Source of the DNA: Salinimonas marina | Lineage (GTDB): Bacteria; Pseudomonadota; Gammaproteobacteria; Enterobacterales; Alteromonadaceae | NCBI RefSeq assembly: GCF_015644725.1 | Contig: NZ_CP064795.1 | Coordinates: 618,501 to 682,500 of the forward strand | DNA: 64,000 bases | Direction: 5' to 3' | Part shown: in pieces, positions 1-8,693 of the stretch | Layout of the letters: each line of letters starts with the position of its first letter | Position numbering within the stretch: position 1 is the stretch's first letter | Notes under the pieces: generated by a model | What the model saw: only the letters and a program-made list of their open reading frames with translations | Databases searched by the model: none | What the model was told of the DNA's origin: nothing | Position numbers and translations under genes: made by a program

Positions 1-82
1 CTGCTGCAAAACAGATAGCCCTTCAGTGCAAACTGGATGCTTGGTTGCATCCGTTATTTATTAATCTCTTTAGGAGTTACTC

Positions 83-289
83 ATGTCTACCACAGGTACA
101 GTAAAATGGTTTGACGAAACCAAAGGTTTTGGTTTCATTACACAAGCAGACGGCGGCAAAGATGTATTTGTACATTTTCGCGCAATCAAATCAGACGGTT
201 TCCGTACTCTGACTGAAGGTCAGGAAGTACAGTTTACCGTTGAACAAGGCAACAAGGGTCCTCAGGCAGCCGACGTGGTTGTACTGTAA
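83..289 (+). CDS. Cold-shock protein (CspA family)
   Basis: This 68-residue protein is a single OB-fold cold-shock domain. Both RNA-binding motifs are visible: RNP1 as KGFGFI (about residues 15-20) and RNP2 as VFVHF (about 28-32). Proteins of this family bind single-stranded RNA and DNA and act as RNA chaperones in the cytoplasm. The ATG is preceded by a good ribosome binding site (AGGAG about 8 bases upstream). The leader from base 1 contains a small hairpin built on GGATGC/GCATCC, which may be part of a cold-responsive 5' UTR. It lies just upstream of the RhlE helicase gene, and both products act on RNA structure. The paralogue cannot be named from sequence alone. Confidence 0.95.
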   Translation: MSTTGTVKWFDETKGFGFITQADGGKDVFVHFRAIKSDGFRTLTEGQEVQFTVEQGNKGPQAADVVVL

Positions 290-390
290 ACCAGTGCTTG
301 TTTGTTACAGACGCCCCCGCGGTGTCTGTAACCGTTATGCTTCTGTAACTCCCTTCTTTTTGTTCATCTATTTTTGCCATTCGAGGTATT

Positions 391-1701
391 ATGTCGTTTT
401 CCCAGTTGGGTTTGTCTGCCCCGCTTCAACAAGCTATTGAAAAACAGGGCTATAGCACGCCGTCTCCCATTCAGGAGCAAGCCATTCCTGCCATTCTTTC
501 AGGACAGGATGTACTGGCAGCTGCACAGACCGGAACTGGCAAAACTGCAGGATTTGCCTTGCCTCTTTTGCATCGTCTGGAGCAAGGCAAACCAGCCTCA
601 CCCAACAATGTACGGGCGCTTATTCTGACCCCGACCCGCGAGCTTGCGGCTCAGGTAGAACAGAGTGTTCGCGAGTACAGCGAATTTATGCCACTTAAAA
701 CCGCTGTCGTGTTTGGCGGGGTTGGTATTAATCCACAAATGAAGCGCCTTCGTGGCGGTGTGGATGTATTGATTGCCACCCCGGGACGTTTGCTGGACTT
801 GTATCAGCAAAATGCGGTTAAATTCAGCGATCTGGAAATGCTGGTATTAGATGAAGCCGACCGTATGCTGGACATGGGCTTTATCCATGATATCAAACGT
901 ATTTTGAAGCTGTTGCCAGCCAAACGCCAGACGATGCTGTTCTCGGCTACCTTTGCCGGTACCGTCACCGAGCTGGCTGAGTCTATTACTCGTCAGCCGG
1001 TCAAGCTTTCCACCGCGCCGGCCAACACCACCGTGGAAAAAATTGATCAACGTCTGGTGCCACTGGATAAAAACCGCAAGATTGCGGCGCTTATTTCCAT
1101 GGCCAAACAGCAGAGCTGGGAACAGGCATTGGTGTTTAGCCGTACCAAACATGGCGCCAACCGAATTGCTAAAAAGCTGGAAGCCGCCGGCATCCCCAGT
1201 GCGGCGATTCATGGTAACAAGAGCCAGGGTGCGCGCACCAAAGCCTTGGCCGCATTTAAAGATGGTTCGGTAAAGATTCTGGTGGCCACCGATATTGCTG
1301 CTCGTGGTCTGGATATCAGCCAGTTGCCGGTGGTGGTTAATCTGGATTTGCCTAATACCGCGGCAGACTATGTTCACCGTATTGGCCGTACCGGTCGTGC
1401 TGGTGCGTCGGGCCAGGCCTGGTCTCTGGTTAGTGCTGATGAGTACGAACAACTGAAAGACATTGAAACGCTGATTCAGCAGCTGTTGCCGCGGGAAACC
1501 TTAAAAGGATTTGAGCCGCAGTTAAGCTTGCGTGAAACCACCTTGTCAGCACCTAAGAAGCCAGGCAAACCGAAAAAACCGAAAGCAAATTCGGCCGGTC
1601 GTCGCGATGGTGGTCGTGGACAAAATGATAGCCGCGGCCAAAATAATGGCCCGGCGCGTCGTCGTCAGGCCAAGCCGCATCGTCAGACCGAACAGGCTTA
1701 A
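391..1701 (+). CDS. rhlE: DEAD-box ATP-dependent RNA helicase, RhlE-like
   Basis: This 436-residue cytoplasmic RNA helicase has all the core motifs in order: Q motif near residues 20-30, Walker A AQTGTGKT (about 47-54), PTRELAAQ, TPGRLLD, DEAD (about 150), SAT, and HRIGRTGRAG near residue 325. A short lysine/arginine/glycine-rich tail follows (about 385-436), as in RhlE-type helicases, and probably adds non-specific RNA affinity. The family unwinds short RNA duplexes in ribosome assembly and RNA decay. The gene follows the cold-shock protein by about 100 bases. A strong rho-independent terminator follows the stop. RhlE is the best subgroup match by length and tail; SrmB and DeaD are longer or differ at the C-terminus. 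Confidence 0.93.
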   Translation: MSFSQLGLSAPLQQAIEKQGYSTPSPIQEQAIPAILSGQDVLAAAQTGTGKTAGFALPLLHRLEQGKPASPNNVRALILTPTRELAAQVEQSVREYSEFMPLKTAVVFGGVGINPQMKRLRGGVDVLIATPGRLLDLYQQNAVKFSDLEMLVLDEADRMLDMGFIHDIKRILKLLPAKRQTMLFSATFAGTVTELAESITRQPVKLSTAPANTTVEKIDQRLVPLDKNRKIAALISMAKQQSWEQALVFSRTKHGANRIAKKLEAAGIPSAAIHGNKSQGARTKALAAFKDGSVKILVATDIAARGLDISQLPVVVNLDLPNTAADYVHRIGRTGRAGASGQAWSLVSADEYEQLKDIETLIQQLLPRETLKGFEPQLSLRETTLSAPKKPGKPKKPKANSAGRRDGGRGQNDSRGQNNGPARRRQAKPHRQTEQA

Positions 1702-1731
1702 TGCATTAGCCCGGATTTGTGATGATGATAA

Positions 1732-1770
1732 AACCCGCTTGCTCTGCAAAGAGCCGGCGGGTTTTTTTTT
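1732..1770 (+). terminator. Rho-independent terminator after rhlE
   Basis: A two-part stem (AACCCGC with GCGGGTT, and GCTCT with AGAGC) is followed by a run of nine or ten T. It lies 30 bases after the rhlE stop and before the convergent regulator gene. Confidence 0.9.
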
Positions 1771-1795
1771 GCCTGTTTCACAAGTAGGTAAAATT

Positions 1796-2656
1796 TCAGT
1801 AGTACAGCAATGGATGCCCAAGGTTGGTTTGTGCGGTCGACCATGAGGGGACGGACTCGTCTTCTGGATAAAGGGTATTGATGGTAAGACGGGGTTCAGA
1901 CACATAGGCGGTGGGCCCCATGGCCCCCACTGTTTGGCTTACGCTATAAAAGCGCTGCAATTTTCCGTTCACCACCAGTTCCATTTTAAAACTGGCCATA
2001 GGATCCAGGCACGCCGCACGCCGTGGCCAGTCGGTGGGGACCCCGGGTCGTGCTGCCAATCGTTGTAACAGCACGGCGATGTCTTTATCGGGCCGCAGTA
2101 AGTTTTCTTGCTGCAGGTTCATCAGGATTAGCGCCAGGGCATCCTGCATGGCCTTACCGGGATGCTGGTGCAAATCAAACAAAAACTCAAAATGGTTCGA
2201 CGCATCGCGAAGCGCCTGCTCACCCACCATCGGCGCGTAAAAATGCAGCCAGCCCTGGTTAACCATCAGTATTTTACCAGTGCCGTTTATCAGCACCGAC
2301 GGATAGGGGTCTAAGGCGCGCAAGGTCAGCTTCATGGCTTTGCGTAACCAGCTTAGCCGGGGGGCGTCAAACTCAGTCTGCGTTGGCGAGGCCATAAATC
2401 CTGCGGCGATTAATAAGTGACTGGTGTCGCGCTCTTTAAGCTGTAAAAACGCGCAAATCTTCTCCACCATTTCAAAGCTGGGATGAACATGCCCATTTTC
2501 CATCCGACTGATATGGCGCGCTGACGAGTCGATTGCATAAGCCAGTTCTTCCTGACTAAGTTCAAACACCTTGCGCCAGAATTTCAATAAACCACTGAAG
2601 GCCTGCGGGCCGGGCGCGCAGGCCTGTTCAGACAATAATGATGAAGACATAACCAT
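1796..2656 (-). CDS. XRE-family regulator with MmyB-like ligand domain
   Basis: The N-terminal part (about residues 20-75) is a Cro/CI-type helix-turn-helix domain containing LSQEELAYAIDSSARHIS and the usual MENG loop. The rest (about 90-285) resembles the MmyB-like PAS/ligand-binding domain found in actinobacterial and proteobacterial regulators of fatty-acid or secondary metabolism. I place the start at the ATG at 2656 because GGAA lies about 10 bases upstream; an ATG 30 bases further upstream has no comparable site. The gene is divergent from the acyl-CoA dehydrogenase operon, with about 150 bases between the starts, so it probably controls that operon in response to an acyl or acyl-CoA ligand. 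That role is inferred from position. Confidence 0.85.
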   Translation of the reverse strand: MVMSSSLLSEQACAPGPQAFSGLLKFWRKVFELSQEELAYAIDSSARHISRMENGHVHPSFEMVEKICAFLQLKERDTSHLLIAAGFMASPTQTEFDAPRLSWLRKAMKLTLRALDPYPSVLINGTGKILMVNQGWLHFYAPMVGEQALRDASNHFEFLFDLHQHPGKAMQDALALILMNLQQENLLRPDKDIAVLLQRLAARPGVPTDWPRRAACLDPMASFKMELVVNGKLQRFYSVSQTVGAMGPTAYVSEPRLTINTLYPEDESVPSWSTAQTNLGHPLLYY

Positions 2657-2807
2657 ACAACGTTTGTTCCGCGAATAAGGGTACAACAGGCACCTGGCAA
2701 AGTATGACCTCTAAGGTCATGTTATCCCGGGCTAATTACAGGAACAATAGAATAAAACAAAGATACCAGACACCACCCACACCGGTTTTTATTTTTCAGA
2801 GGTTTTT

Positions 2808-4619
2808 ATGGCAGTCTCCATTTTAAATGAACGTGATTTACACTTTATGCTGTATGAGTTGTTTGACGCCCAGGGGCTGTGCAGTCGCGAGCGGTTTAAC
2901 GATCACAATCAGGAAACCTTTGAAGCAGCACTGCAAACCGCTAAAAGCGTGGCCGCACGGTACCTATTGCCGATAAGACAAAAAACCGATCTGCAAAAGC
3001 CGGAATTTGATGGCCACCGGGCACACCTTATCCCTGAGATAAAAACAGCGGTTCAGGCGGTAGTCGATTCGGGGCTGGCCTCTGCCACCGCCGATTTTGA
3101 ACATGGCGGCATGCAATTACCGTCGCTGGTGGCCTGCGCCGTGAGTGCCCACCTTACCGCCTCGGGTATGAGCGTAATGGGATACACTACCCTGACCAAC
3201 GCCAATGCCAACCTGATTCAGGCCCATGGCAGTGCCGAACAAATTCAAAAGTGGGTCGCGCCAATGCGCGCAGGCCGCTTTACCGGCACCATGGCAATGA
3301 CCGAACCGGGCGCCGGCTCCGGCCTGGCCGACCTGATCACCAAAGCGGTGAAGCAGCCTGATGGTAGTTACCGTATTACCGGCAGCAAAATTTATATCTC
3401 CGGGGGCGATCATGATTTAAGTGACAACATTGTGCACCTGGTGCTGGCGCGAATTCAGGACGCCCCGAAAGGGGTTAAAGGCATTTCGTTGTTTATTGTG
3501 CCTAAGCGGATGGTCAATGAAGATGGCAGTGTGGGGGAGCCCAATGATGTGGCCCTGACCGGTTTGTTTCACAAGATGGGCGGGCATGCTATTACCTCCA
3601 CGGCGCTTAATTTTGGAGAAAAAGGCGGGGCGGTAGGTTATTTGGTGGGCGAAGCAAATATGGGACTGAGTTATATGTTCCATATGATGAACGAAGCCCG
3701 GCTGTTTGTTGGCATGGGGGCCACGGTGATGGCGCTGGCCGGCTACCAGTATTCACTCAACTATGCCAAAGAACGGCCCCAGGGGCGCTTGCTAAGCGAG
3801 AAAAATCCTGAGTCGGCACCGGTAAATATTATTGAGCACAGTGATGTAAAACGGATGCTGCTGGCGCAAAAAGCCTATGCTGAAGGGGCTCTGGCCCTAT
3901 GTTTATTTGGCGCGCGCCTGCATGATGATGAAAAAACCGCGGATACGCCGGAACAGCGCAAGGCCGGACATACGTTGCTGGATTTTTTGACCCCCATCAT
4001 TAAAACCTGGCCTTCTGAATACGGCTTAAAAGCCAATCACTATGCGATACAGGTTTTGGGTGGTGCAGGGTATACCAATGAGCATCCAGTGGAGATGTTC
4101 TATCGCGAAAACCGCCTGAATCCGATCCATGAGGGAACAACCGGGATCCAGTCGATGGATCTGCTGGGCCGCAAAGTACCAGCAAATGATTTTTCGGGCT
4201 ATCAGGCTTGTCTGGACGCCATGCAGCGTACGATTAGCCAGGCAGCGGAACAGCCGGCGTTAAAAGAGTATGCCAACGCGCTAGCAGAGGCCATCCGCAC
4301 CCTGGATAGCACCACCAAAACCGTGCTGGCGGCGACCCGTGCGATGAGCATTGATGCGGCCTTTTCCAATTCGGTGAAGTATCTGGAGGTATTCGGTCAT
4401 GTGGTTATTGCCTGGATGTGGCTTAAACAAGGCCTGGTAGCCAATCAGGCATTGACTGCCCAGCCTGGTATCAGTGATAGCGAAAAGCATTTTTATCAGG
4501 GCAAGCTGCATACTTTACAATTTTTCTTTCGCAGCGAGCTGCCTGAGATCAACCACTGGGCCGCGCTCATTAGCCAGCTGGATACCACCAACCACGAGAT
4601 GCAAAGCGAGTGGTTTTAA
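2808..4619 (+). CDS. Acyl-CoA dehydrogenase (long form, C-terminal extension)
   Basis: This 603-residue flavoprotein performs the FAD-dependent alpha,beta-dehydrogenation of acyl-CoA thioesters. The acyl-CoA dehydrogenase signature MAMTEPGAGSGLADL is present at about residues 163-177. The C-terminal catalytic region carries YRENRLNPIHEGTTGIQ (about 430-446) and is followed by the roughly 120-residue ACDH_C-type extension that explains the length (most members have about 380-400 residues). It is the first gene of a three-gene operon with a MaoC hydratase and an SDR, giving oxidation, hydration and a second oxidation of an acyl-CoA, as in beta-oxidation. The substrate chain length cannot be read from the sequence. 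Confidence 0.93.
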   Translation: MAVSILNERDLHFMLYELFDAQGLCSRERFNDHNQETFEAALQTAKSVAARYLLPIRQKTDLQKPEFDGHRAHLIPEIKTAVQAVVDSGLASATADFEHGGMQLPSLVACAVSAHLTASGMSVMGYTTLTNANANLIQAHGSAEQIQKWVAPMRAGRFTGTMAMTEPGAGSGLADLITKAVKQPDGSYRITGSKIYISGGDHDLSDNIVHLVLARIQDAPKGVKGISLFIVPKRMVNEDGSVGEPNDVALTGLFHKMGGHAITSTALNFGEKGGAVGYLVGEANMGLSYMFHMMNEARLFVGMGATVMALAGYQYSLNYAKERPQGRLLSEKNPESAPVNIIEHSDVKRMLLAQKAYAEGALALCLFGARLHDDEKTADTPEQRKAGHTLLDFLTPIIKTWPSEYGLKANHYAIQVLGGAGYTNEHPVEMFYRENRLNPIHEGTTGIQSMDLLGRKVPANDFSGYQACLDAMQRTISQAAEQPALKEYANALAEAIRTLDSTTKTVLAATRAMSIDAAFSNSVKYLEVFGHVVIAWMWLKQGLVANQALTAQPGISDSEKHFYQGKLHTLQFFFRSELPEINHWAALISQLDTTNHEMQSEWF

Positions 4620-4676
4620 TCGATGGTTGCTGGCGCGTATTATGGTTACGCGCTGGCCTTTAAGGAGCCTGAATAA

Positions 4677-5138
4677 ATGCAAACTGTTACCCCCCAGCAA
4701 ATGCTTAACAGCGTAGGCACCAGCCTGCCGCCCACCGACTGGTTTTGTGTTACTCAGCAGCAAATCGATCAATTTGCTGATTGTACCCACGATCATCAGT
4801 TTATCCATGTGGATGAAGAAAAAGCCCGGCAAACCCCGTTCGGTACTACTATCGCCCATGGTTTTCTGACCCTCTCAATGCTGTCGTACTTTGCTGAGTC
4901 ATTCAGCTTGCAGGTAGAGGGCGCGGTGATGGGCATTAATTATGGCTTTAATAAGGTACGTTTCTTAGCCCCGGTGAGCCAGGGCGCCCGGATTCGGTGT
5001 ATCGCCCAGGTTAAGGGTGTAGATAATACCAAGCCGGGTCAGTACAAGGTGACGTACGATGTCATCATTGAAATTGAAAACAGTGATAAGCCGGCGCTAA
5101 TGGCCGAGTGGATAGGTTTGCAGCTGGTGAAACAGTAA
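4677..5138 (+). CDS. MaoC-family enoyl-CoA hydratase
   Basis: This 153-residue single hot-dog-fold protein carries the hydratase-2 motif: the segment with DHQFIHVDEEKARQTPFG (about residues 39-56) includes the catalytic Asp and His, followed by HGFLTLSM. Family members add water to trans-2-enoyl-CoA to give the (R)-3-hydroxyacyl-CoA, as in PhaJ. It lies 57 bases after the acyl-CoA dehydrogenase and about 55 bases before the SDR gene, with a clear AAGGAG ribosome site before the ATG. Its product would be the natural substrate of the downstream dehydrogenase, so the operon probably runs the R-specific branch. Confidence 0.9.
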   Translation: MQTVTPQQMLNSVGTSLPPTDWFCVTQQQIDQFADCTHDHQFIHVDEEKARQTPFGTTIAHGFLTLSMLSYFAESFSLQVEGAVMGINYGFNKVRFLAPVSQGARIRCIAQVKGVDNTKPGQYKVTYDVIIEIENSDKPALMAEWIGLQLVKQ

Positions 5139-5192
5139 CGCCAACAGATATTTAAGTCAGCAGAAACAATCAACAAGAAGCAAGGACACATC

Positions 5193-6110
5193 ATGACAAT
5201 TTCGTTTAACAATCAGGTAGCCATTATTACCGGGGCCGGTAACGGTCTGGGAAAATCTCATGCCCTGGAGCTGGCCAGGCGCGGCGCTAAAGTGGTGGTA
5301 AACGATTTTGGTGGCGCGCGGGACGGCACAGGCGGCTCCTCGGCTGCGGCGCAACAGGTGGTCACCGAGATTGAACAAGCGGGCGGCGAAGCCTTAGCCC
5401 ATGGTGCAAATGTCACCGACATGACTCAGGTACAGGATATGATCAATACCACTTTGGGAAAGTGGGGCCGGGTCGATGTGCTGATCAACAATGCCGGGAT
5501 TCTACGGGATAAATCGTTTGCCAAGATGGATCTTGAAGACTTTAAGGCCGTTTTCGATGTGCATGTAATGGGTACGGTGAACTGCACTAAGGCAGTTTGG
5601 GAAACGATGCAGGCGCAAAACTATGGCCGGATCCTGATGACAACCTCATCCAGTGGTTTGTATGGCAACTTCGGCCAGTCCAATTACGGGGCCGCGAAAA
5701 TGGCGGTTATCGGCCTGATGAATACACTGGTTTTAGAAGGCGCGAAGTATAATATTCGCATTAACGCACTGGCCCCCACCGCCGGTACCCGTATGACCGA
5801 AGACCTACTACCGCCGGATATTTACAACATGCTTACCACTGACGCGGTGACCGCCGGAGCGCTGACCCTGTGTCATGACGGGGCCCCGAACCGTACAACT
5901 TTGTGTGCCGGTGTGGGCGGCTACTCGTGTGCCAGAACGGTGGAAACGCCGGGGATCTTTTTAGCCGCTGAAGACCAGAATCCAGAAACTGTCGCCGCCA
6001 ATTTCAGTAGTATCGTGGATCCTGCACAACAGCAGGAACTTGAAAACGGTGCGAAACAGGGGGAAAAGTTTTTAAAGCTGGCAATGGCCCATGTTAAGTC
6101 GCATCAGTAA
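5193..6110 (+). CDS. SDR family 3-hydroxyacyl-CoA dehydrogenase-like protein
   Basis: This 305-residue short-chain dehydrogenase has the NAD(P)-binding motif TGAGNGLGKSHA (about residues 14-25), NDFGG after strand beta-2, the NNAG motif and the catalytic pair in SNYGAAKMA (Tyr and Lys). The sequence layout, with the NDFGGARDGTG insert, closely resembles the N-terminal (R)-3-hydroxyacyl-CoA dehydrogenase domain of peroxisomal multifunctional enzyme type 2. The preceding R-hydratase fits this. The C-terminal 60-70 residues extend beyond a minimal SDR. It is the last gene of the acyl-CoA operon. I infer NAD-dependent oxidation of a 3-hydroxyacyl-CoA. Confidence 0.9.
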   Translation: MTISFNNQVAIITGAGNGLGKSHALELARRGAKVVVNDFGGARDGTGGSSAAAQQVVTEIEQAGGEALAHGANVTDMTQVQDMINTTLGKWGRVDVLINNAGILRDKSFAKMDLEDFKAVFDVHVMGTVNCTKAVWETMQAQNYGRILMTTSSSGLYGNFGQSNYGAAKMAVIGLMNTLVLEGAKYNIRINALAPTAGTRMTEDLLPPDIYNMLTTDAVTAGALTLCHDGAPNRTTLCAGVGGYSCARTVETPGIFLAAEDQNPETVAANFSSIVDPAQQQELENGAKQGEKFLKLAMAHVKSHQ

Positions 6111-6357
6111 ATTTACGATGGGGCAGATGGCATTTCATAAGACTGCGGTGTATGCCAAATTGAGCTGCGTGAATGAACATCATGGTAATGGGCACCATTC
6201 GGCTGCCCAAACCGGCCACAGGGTAATCCGGGCTGGCGGCTAAATAGGGAATAGGCATCTGGGTGAAGAAATAATCGCCCTCTACGCGGGTGGGAACCAA
6301 TCTTTTTTGGTGGCTGTGCCTTATAAACTGTACGCAACCAACGCGAGGACCAAGCAT
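6094..6357 (-). other. Possible remnant coding frame opposite the gap before the host-attachment gene
   Basis: On the minus strand between the SDR stop and the next gene there is an open frame with coding-like composition and the segment TRVEGDYFFTQMPIPYL. Its ATG coincides with the start region of the opposite gene and no ribosome site is visible. I do not recognise the protein. It may be the tail of a lost gene or chance. Confidence 0.2.
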
Positions 6358-6817
6358 GTTAGGAAAATCATATCTGGTAGTAGCAAATCAAACTGAAGCA
6401 AAAATTTTCATCGAGAAAGAAGGGGCAAGCGAGCTTGAACCGGTTGTGGTTCTGATGAACGATGATGGTCGCGACTCAGACAGTGATCTGGTCACCGACC
6501 GCCCTGGAGCCACCTCGTCACCCAGTGGCGCAGTCCACGGCGTGGATACCATGAGCCGCAAAGATGCCACCGAGATAGAAGCAAACCGCTTTGCCGGCAC
6601 CGTGACTGACTGGCTGGACAAACGTCGCTGTGAAGAAAAAGTTTATCACATCGACATCATTGCCGAAGCCGGCTTTTTAGGCAAATTACGCAACAAAATG
6701 AACAAACAGCTTTCCGAGCTGGTGGCCCATAGCATCAACAAAGATGTGGTCCGCGAAGATGAAAAAGTATGGAAAAACTATCTCAAGGAAGCAGGCCGAA
6801 GCTCCGCTATACAATAG
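6356..6817 (+). CDS. Host-attachment family protein (Host_attach, bacterial eRF1-like fold)
   Basis: This 153-residue cytoplasmic protein begins MLGKSYLVVANQTEAKIF, typical of the Host_attach family (named from an Agrobacterium attachment factor and structurally related to archaeal/eukaryotic release factor domains). The N-terminal strand-rich part is followed by an acidic, serine-rich linker and a helical half ending at about residue 150. I choose the ATG at 6356 rather than one 66 bases upstream because family members start with this strand. The molecular role is not established. It stands alone downstream of the acyl-CoA operon. Confidence 0.85.
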   Translation: MLGKSYLVVANQTEAKIFIEKEGASELEPVVVLMNDDGRDSDSDLVTDRPGATSSPSGAVHGVDTMSRKDATEIEANRFAGTVTDWLDKRRCEEKVYHIDIIAEAGFLGKLRNKMNKQLSELVAHSINKDVVREDEKVWKNYLKEAGRSSAIQ

Positions 6818-6859
6818 CAAAATAGTCTGCGAGTTGCGCATCAACCCGGTTGGTGCGCG

Positions 6860-7102
6860 TTATTTCTTGGTTTTTCCACTAATATCCACCAGTAATCTTC
6901 CCACCGTTCCCAGCAGCATAAAAAATGCCCCGATGATAAACAGCCAGACGCCAAGGGTCTGATACATTTCAAAACGCGGTAAAAATAAAATACTGCCGAC
7001 AAAAAAAGCAAAATTACCAAACAGACCTAACGATAAATGGATCCAGCCATAGTCATTCACAATGACTTTGATTAGTGCGAGCACCCCAGCCTCCTTATTC
7101 AA
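6860..7102 (-). CDS. YrhK-domain small membrane protein
   Basis: This 80-residue protein carries the YrhK-type pattern: YGWIHLSLGLFGNFAFFVG (about residues 18-36) forms the first membrane helix, and a second helix runs GVWLFIIGAFFMLLGTVG (about 51-68). The tail is basic and ends in KTKK. The function of the family is unknown. It is convergent with the host-attachment gene, with about 40 bases between. Confidence 0.8.
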   Translation of the reverse strand: MNKEAGVLALIKVIVNDYGWIHLSLGLFGNFAFFVGSILFLPRFEMYQTLGVWLFIIGAFFMLLGTVGRLLVDISGKTKK

Positions 7103-7477
7103 TGAGTTGATGAGAAATATTTGCGCCTGAAGATTGGCCTCTTGGGTTTCTCAGAACTAATAAAGTGTACTGACTAATACATGAGTTAGCCCAAATTTGA
7201 CTGTTTTCACGTCTTTAAGGACGGAAAGACAATTCCGCTAAGAGCGTTTTGCGAACGGTCACCACTCAGAGGATGGTGGTCTGCTTAAGACAAGGAGCAG
7301 ACGATCAACGATCTTATTTCCTACTTCTCGACAAACAAAAATCATTGGTTCTGCGTTTATATTTTTACCAAACTACATAATTATTTGCGATTTTTTGACA
7401 AGTTCGGGCGTCCATGACAGCTTAGGTTAACTCAACTATCGATGAAACCCGTGCTTGTTCGAGAAAAGGAATTCCAA
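7103..7477. other. Intergenic, AT-rich, no gene seen
   Basis: No convincing coding frame is present. From about here to 13.9 kb the base composition falls clearly below that of the flanking backbone, so this is the probable left edge of the accessory stretch. A short imperfect hairpin lies around 7215-7245. Confidence 0.5.
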
Positions 7478-8650
7478 ATGTATCAGAAACTTGCTTGTAT
7501 TTTTATCGGCACATTACTAAGCCTTAGCTTTCACGCAACCGCTAAAGTACGCGGCGAAGCTATGGTTACAACTGTAACATCGGAAATATTGAGTGAGTCG
7601 CGGGAACTGCTTATTCACTTACCCAATAATTACTCACGCTACGAAGACACAACTTACCCTGTTTTATATTTGTTAGACGGCCAGCGCAACTTTGCGCATA
7701 CAGTAGGCACGCTAGACCTTCTCAATCAGTCTGGTATGGCGCAAGAGATGATAATTGTCGGTATCACAAACACCGAGCGTACACGAGATTTCACACCTAC
7801 CTATGATGAAAGCTATAACGAGTGGGGAATATCAGGTGGTGCAGACAACTTTTTAGATTTTCTAGAGAAAGAGCTAAAGCCGCATGTAAAGTCGAATTAT
7901 CGTACTAATAATTACGCAATTCTTTCTGGGCATTCTTTAAGCGCCCTATTCACCGTATACGCCCTGCATGAACGGCCTGATATGTTTCAAGCATACTTCG
8001 CTTTTAGCCCAAGCCTGTGGTGGCACGAAGAAGTGATATTTCCAGAAGCAGAAAAGTTTTATAGCGCAGAACAAGACCTGAATAAATACCTTTATGTAAA
8101 TATGGGCAGCGAAGGCGGACACATGCTGAGCGCATTCCAGCGTTACTCTGAACTGCTGAATAATAGTACACGAAAAGGGTTTACCTTTGATACCGAGCTA
8201 GATACATCTGAAAGCCACAATACCACTGCGCTTGCAGGTATGAGCTTGGCCCTTCAAAAACAGCTTAATTCGTTACGCCCGACAGGTGCACTAATACAAG
8301 AAGGTCTCCATGCGGTACAACGATACTATAAAGACCTTTCTGAAAAATACGGCTTTCAGGCAAAGCCAGAATACAAAGCAGTAAATCACGCAGGCTATGC
8401 GGAGTTAAACAAAAAAGACTTCGAGTCGGCAATTGCCATTTTTAAGAAAAACGTTACTAGATTCCCTAACAAGTCTGACGCCTACGACAGCTTAGCAGAT
8501 GGCTATGAAGCTAAAGGCGATTTAGCCATGGCGCTTAAGATGAGGAAGAAAGCGTTAGCGATGAGCTATGAAGAAAATGTTGAGAACGGTGCTTATAAAA
8601 CGCGATTGAATAATTTAGAGAAAAAGATCGGTAAAGGCGTAAAAAAGTAA
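7478..8650 (+). CDS. Secreted alpha/beta-hydrolase esterase with C-terminal TPR
   Basis: The protein has about 390 residues from the ATG at 7478. It begins with a signal peptide (MYQKLACIFIGTLLSLSFHATA) and then a putative-esterase (esterase D/IroE-like) domain. The nucleophile elbow is GHSLSAL, with LLDGQRNF upstream. Residues about 290-385 form helical TPR-like repeats (KKDFESAIAIFKKN, then YDSLADGYEAKGDLAMALK). The family hydrolyses esters in the periplasm or at the cell surface, including siderophore esters in some members; the substrate here is unknown. I prefer the internal ATG because the signal peptide starts there. It is AT-richer than the backbone and is followed 43 bases later by an IS256 element. 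Confidence 0.87.
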   Translation: MYQKLACIFIGTLLSLSFHATAKVRGEAMVTTVTSEILSESRELLIHLPNNYSRYEDTTYPVLYLLDGQRNFAHTVGTLDLLNQSGMAQEMIIVGITNTERTRDFTPTYDESYNEWGISGGADNFLDFLEKELKPHVKSNYRTNNYAILSGHSLSALFTVYALHERPDMFQAYFAFSPSLWWHEEVIFPEAEKFYSAEQDLNKYLYVNMGSEGGHMLSAFQRYSELLNNSTRKGFTFDTELDTSESHNTTALAGMSLALQKQLNSLRPTGALIQEGLHAVQRYYKDLSEKYGFQAKPEYKAVNHAGYAELNKKDFESAIAIFKKNVTRFPNKSDAYDSLADGYEAKGDLAMALKMRKKALAMSYEENVENGAYKTRLNNLEKKIGKGVKK

Positions 8651-8693
8651 ATCGCAAAAGAACCTAGCATCTTTTTGTCAAAGGCTGGTTTAC

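Noticed and set aside
847..1452. Long minus-strand open frame of about 200 codons opposite rhlE
   Set aside because: It is fully inside the rhlE coding sequence, whose motifs are complete; the composition is that of a shadow frame.
6113..6337. Second minus-strand frame in the gap before the host-attachment gene
   Set aside because: Composition is worse than that of the overlapping frame and it has no motif; only the other frame is kept, at low confidence.
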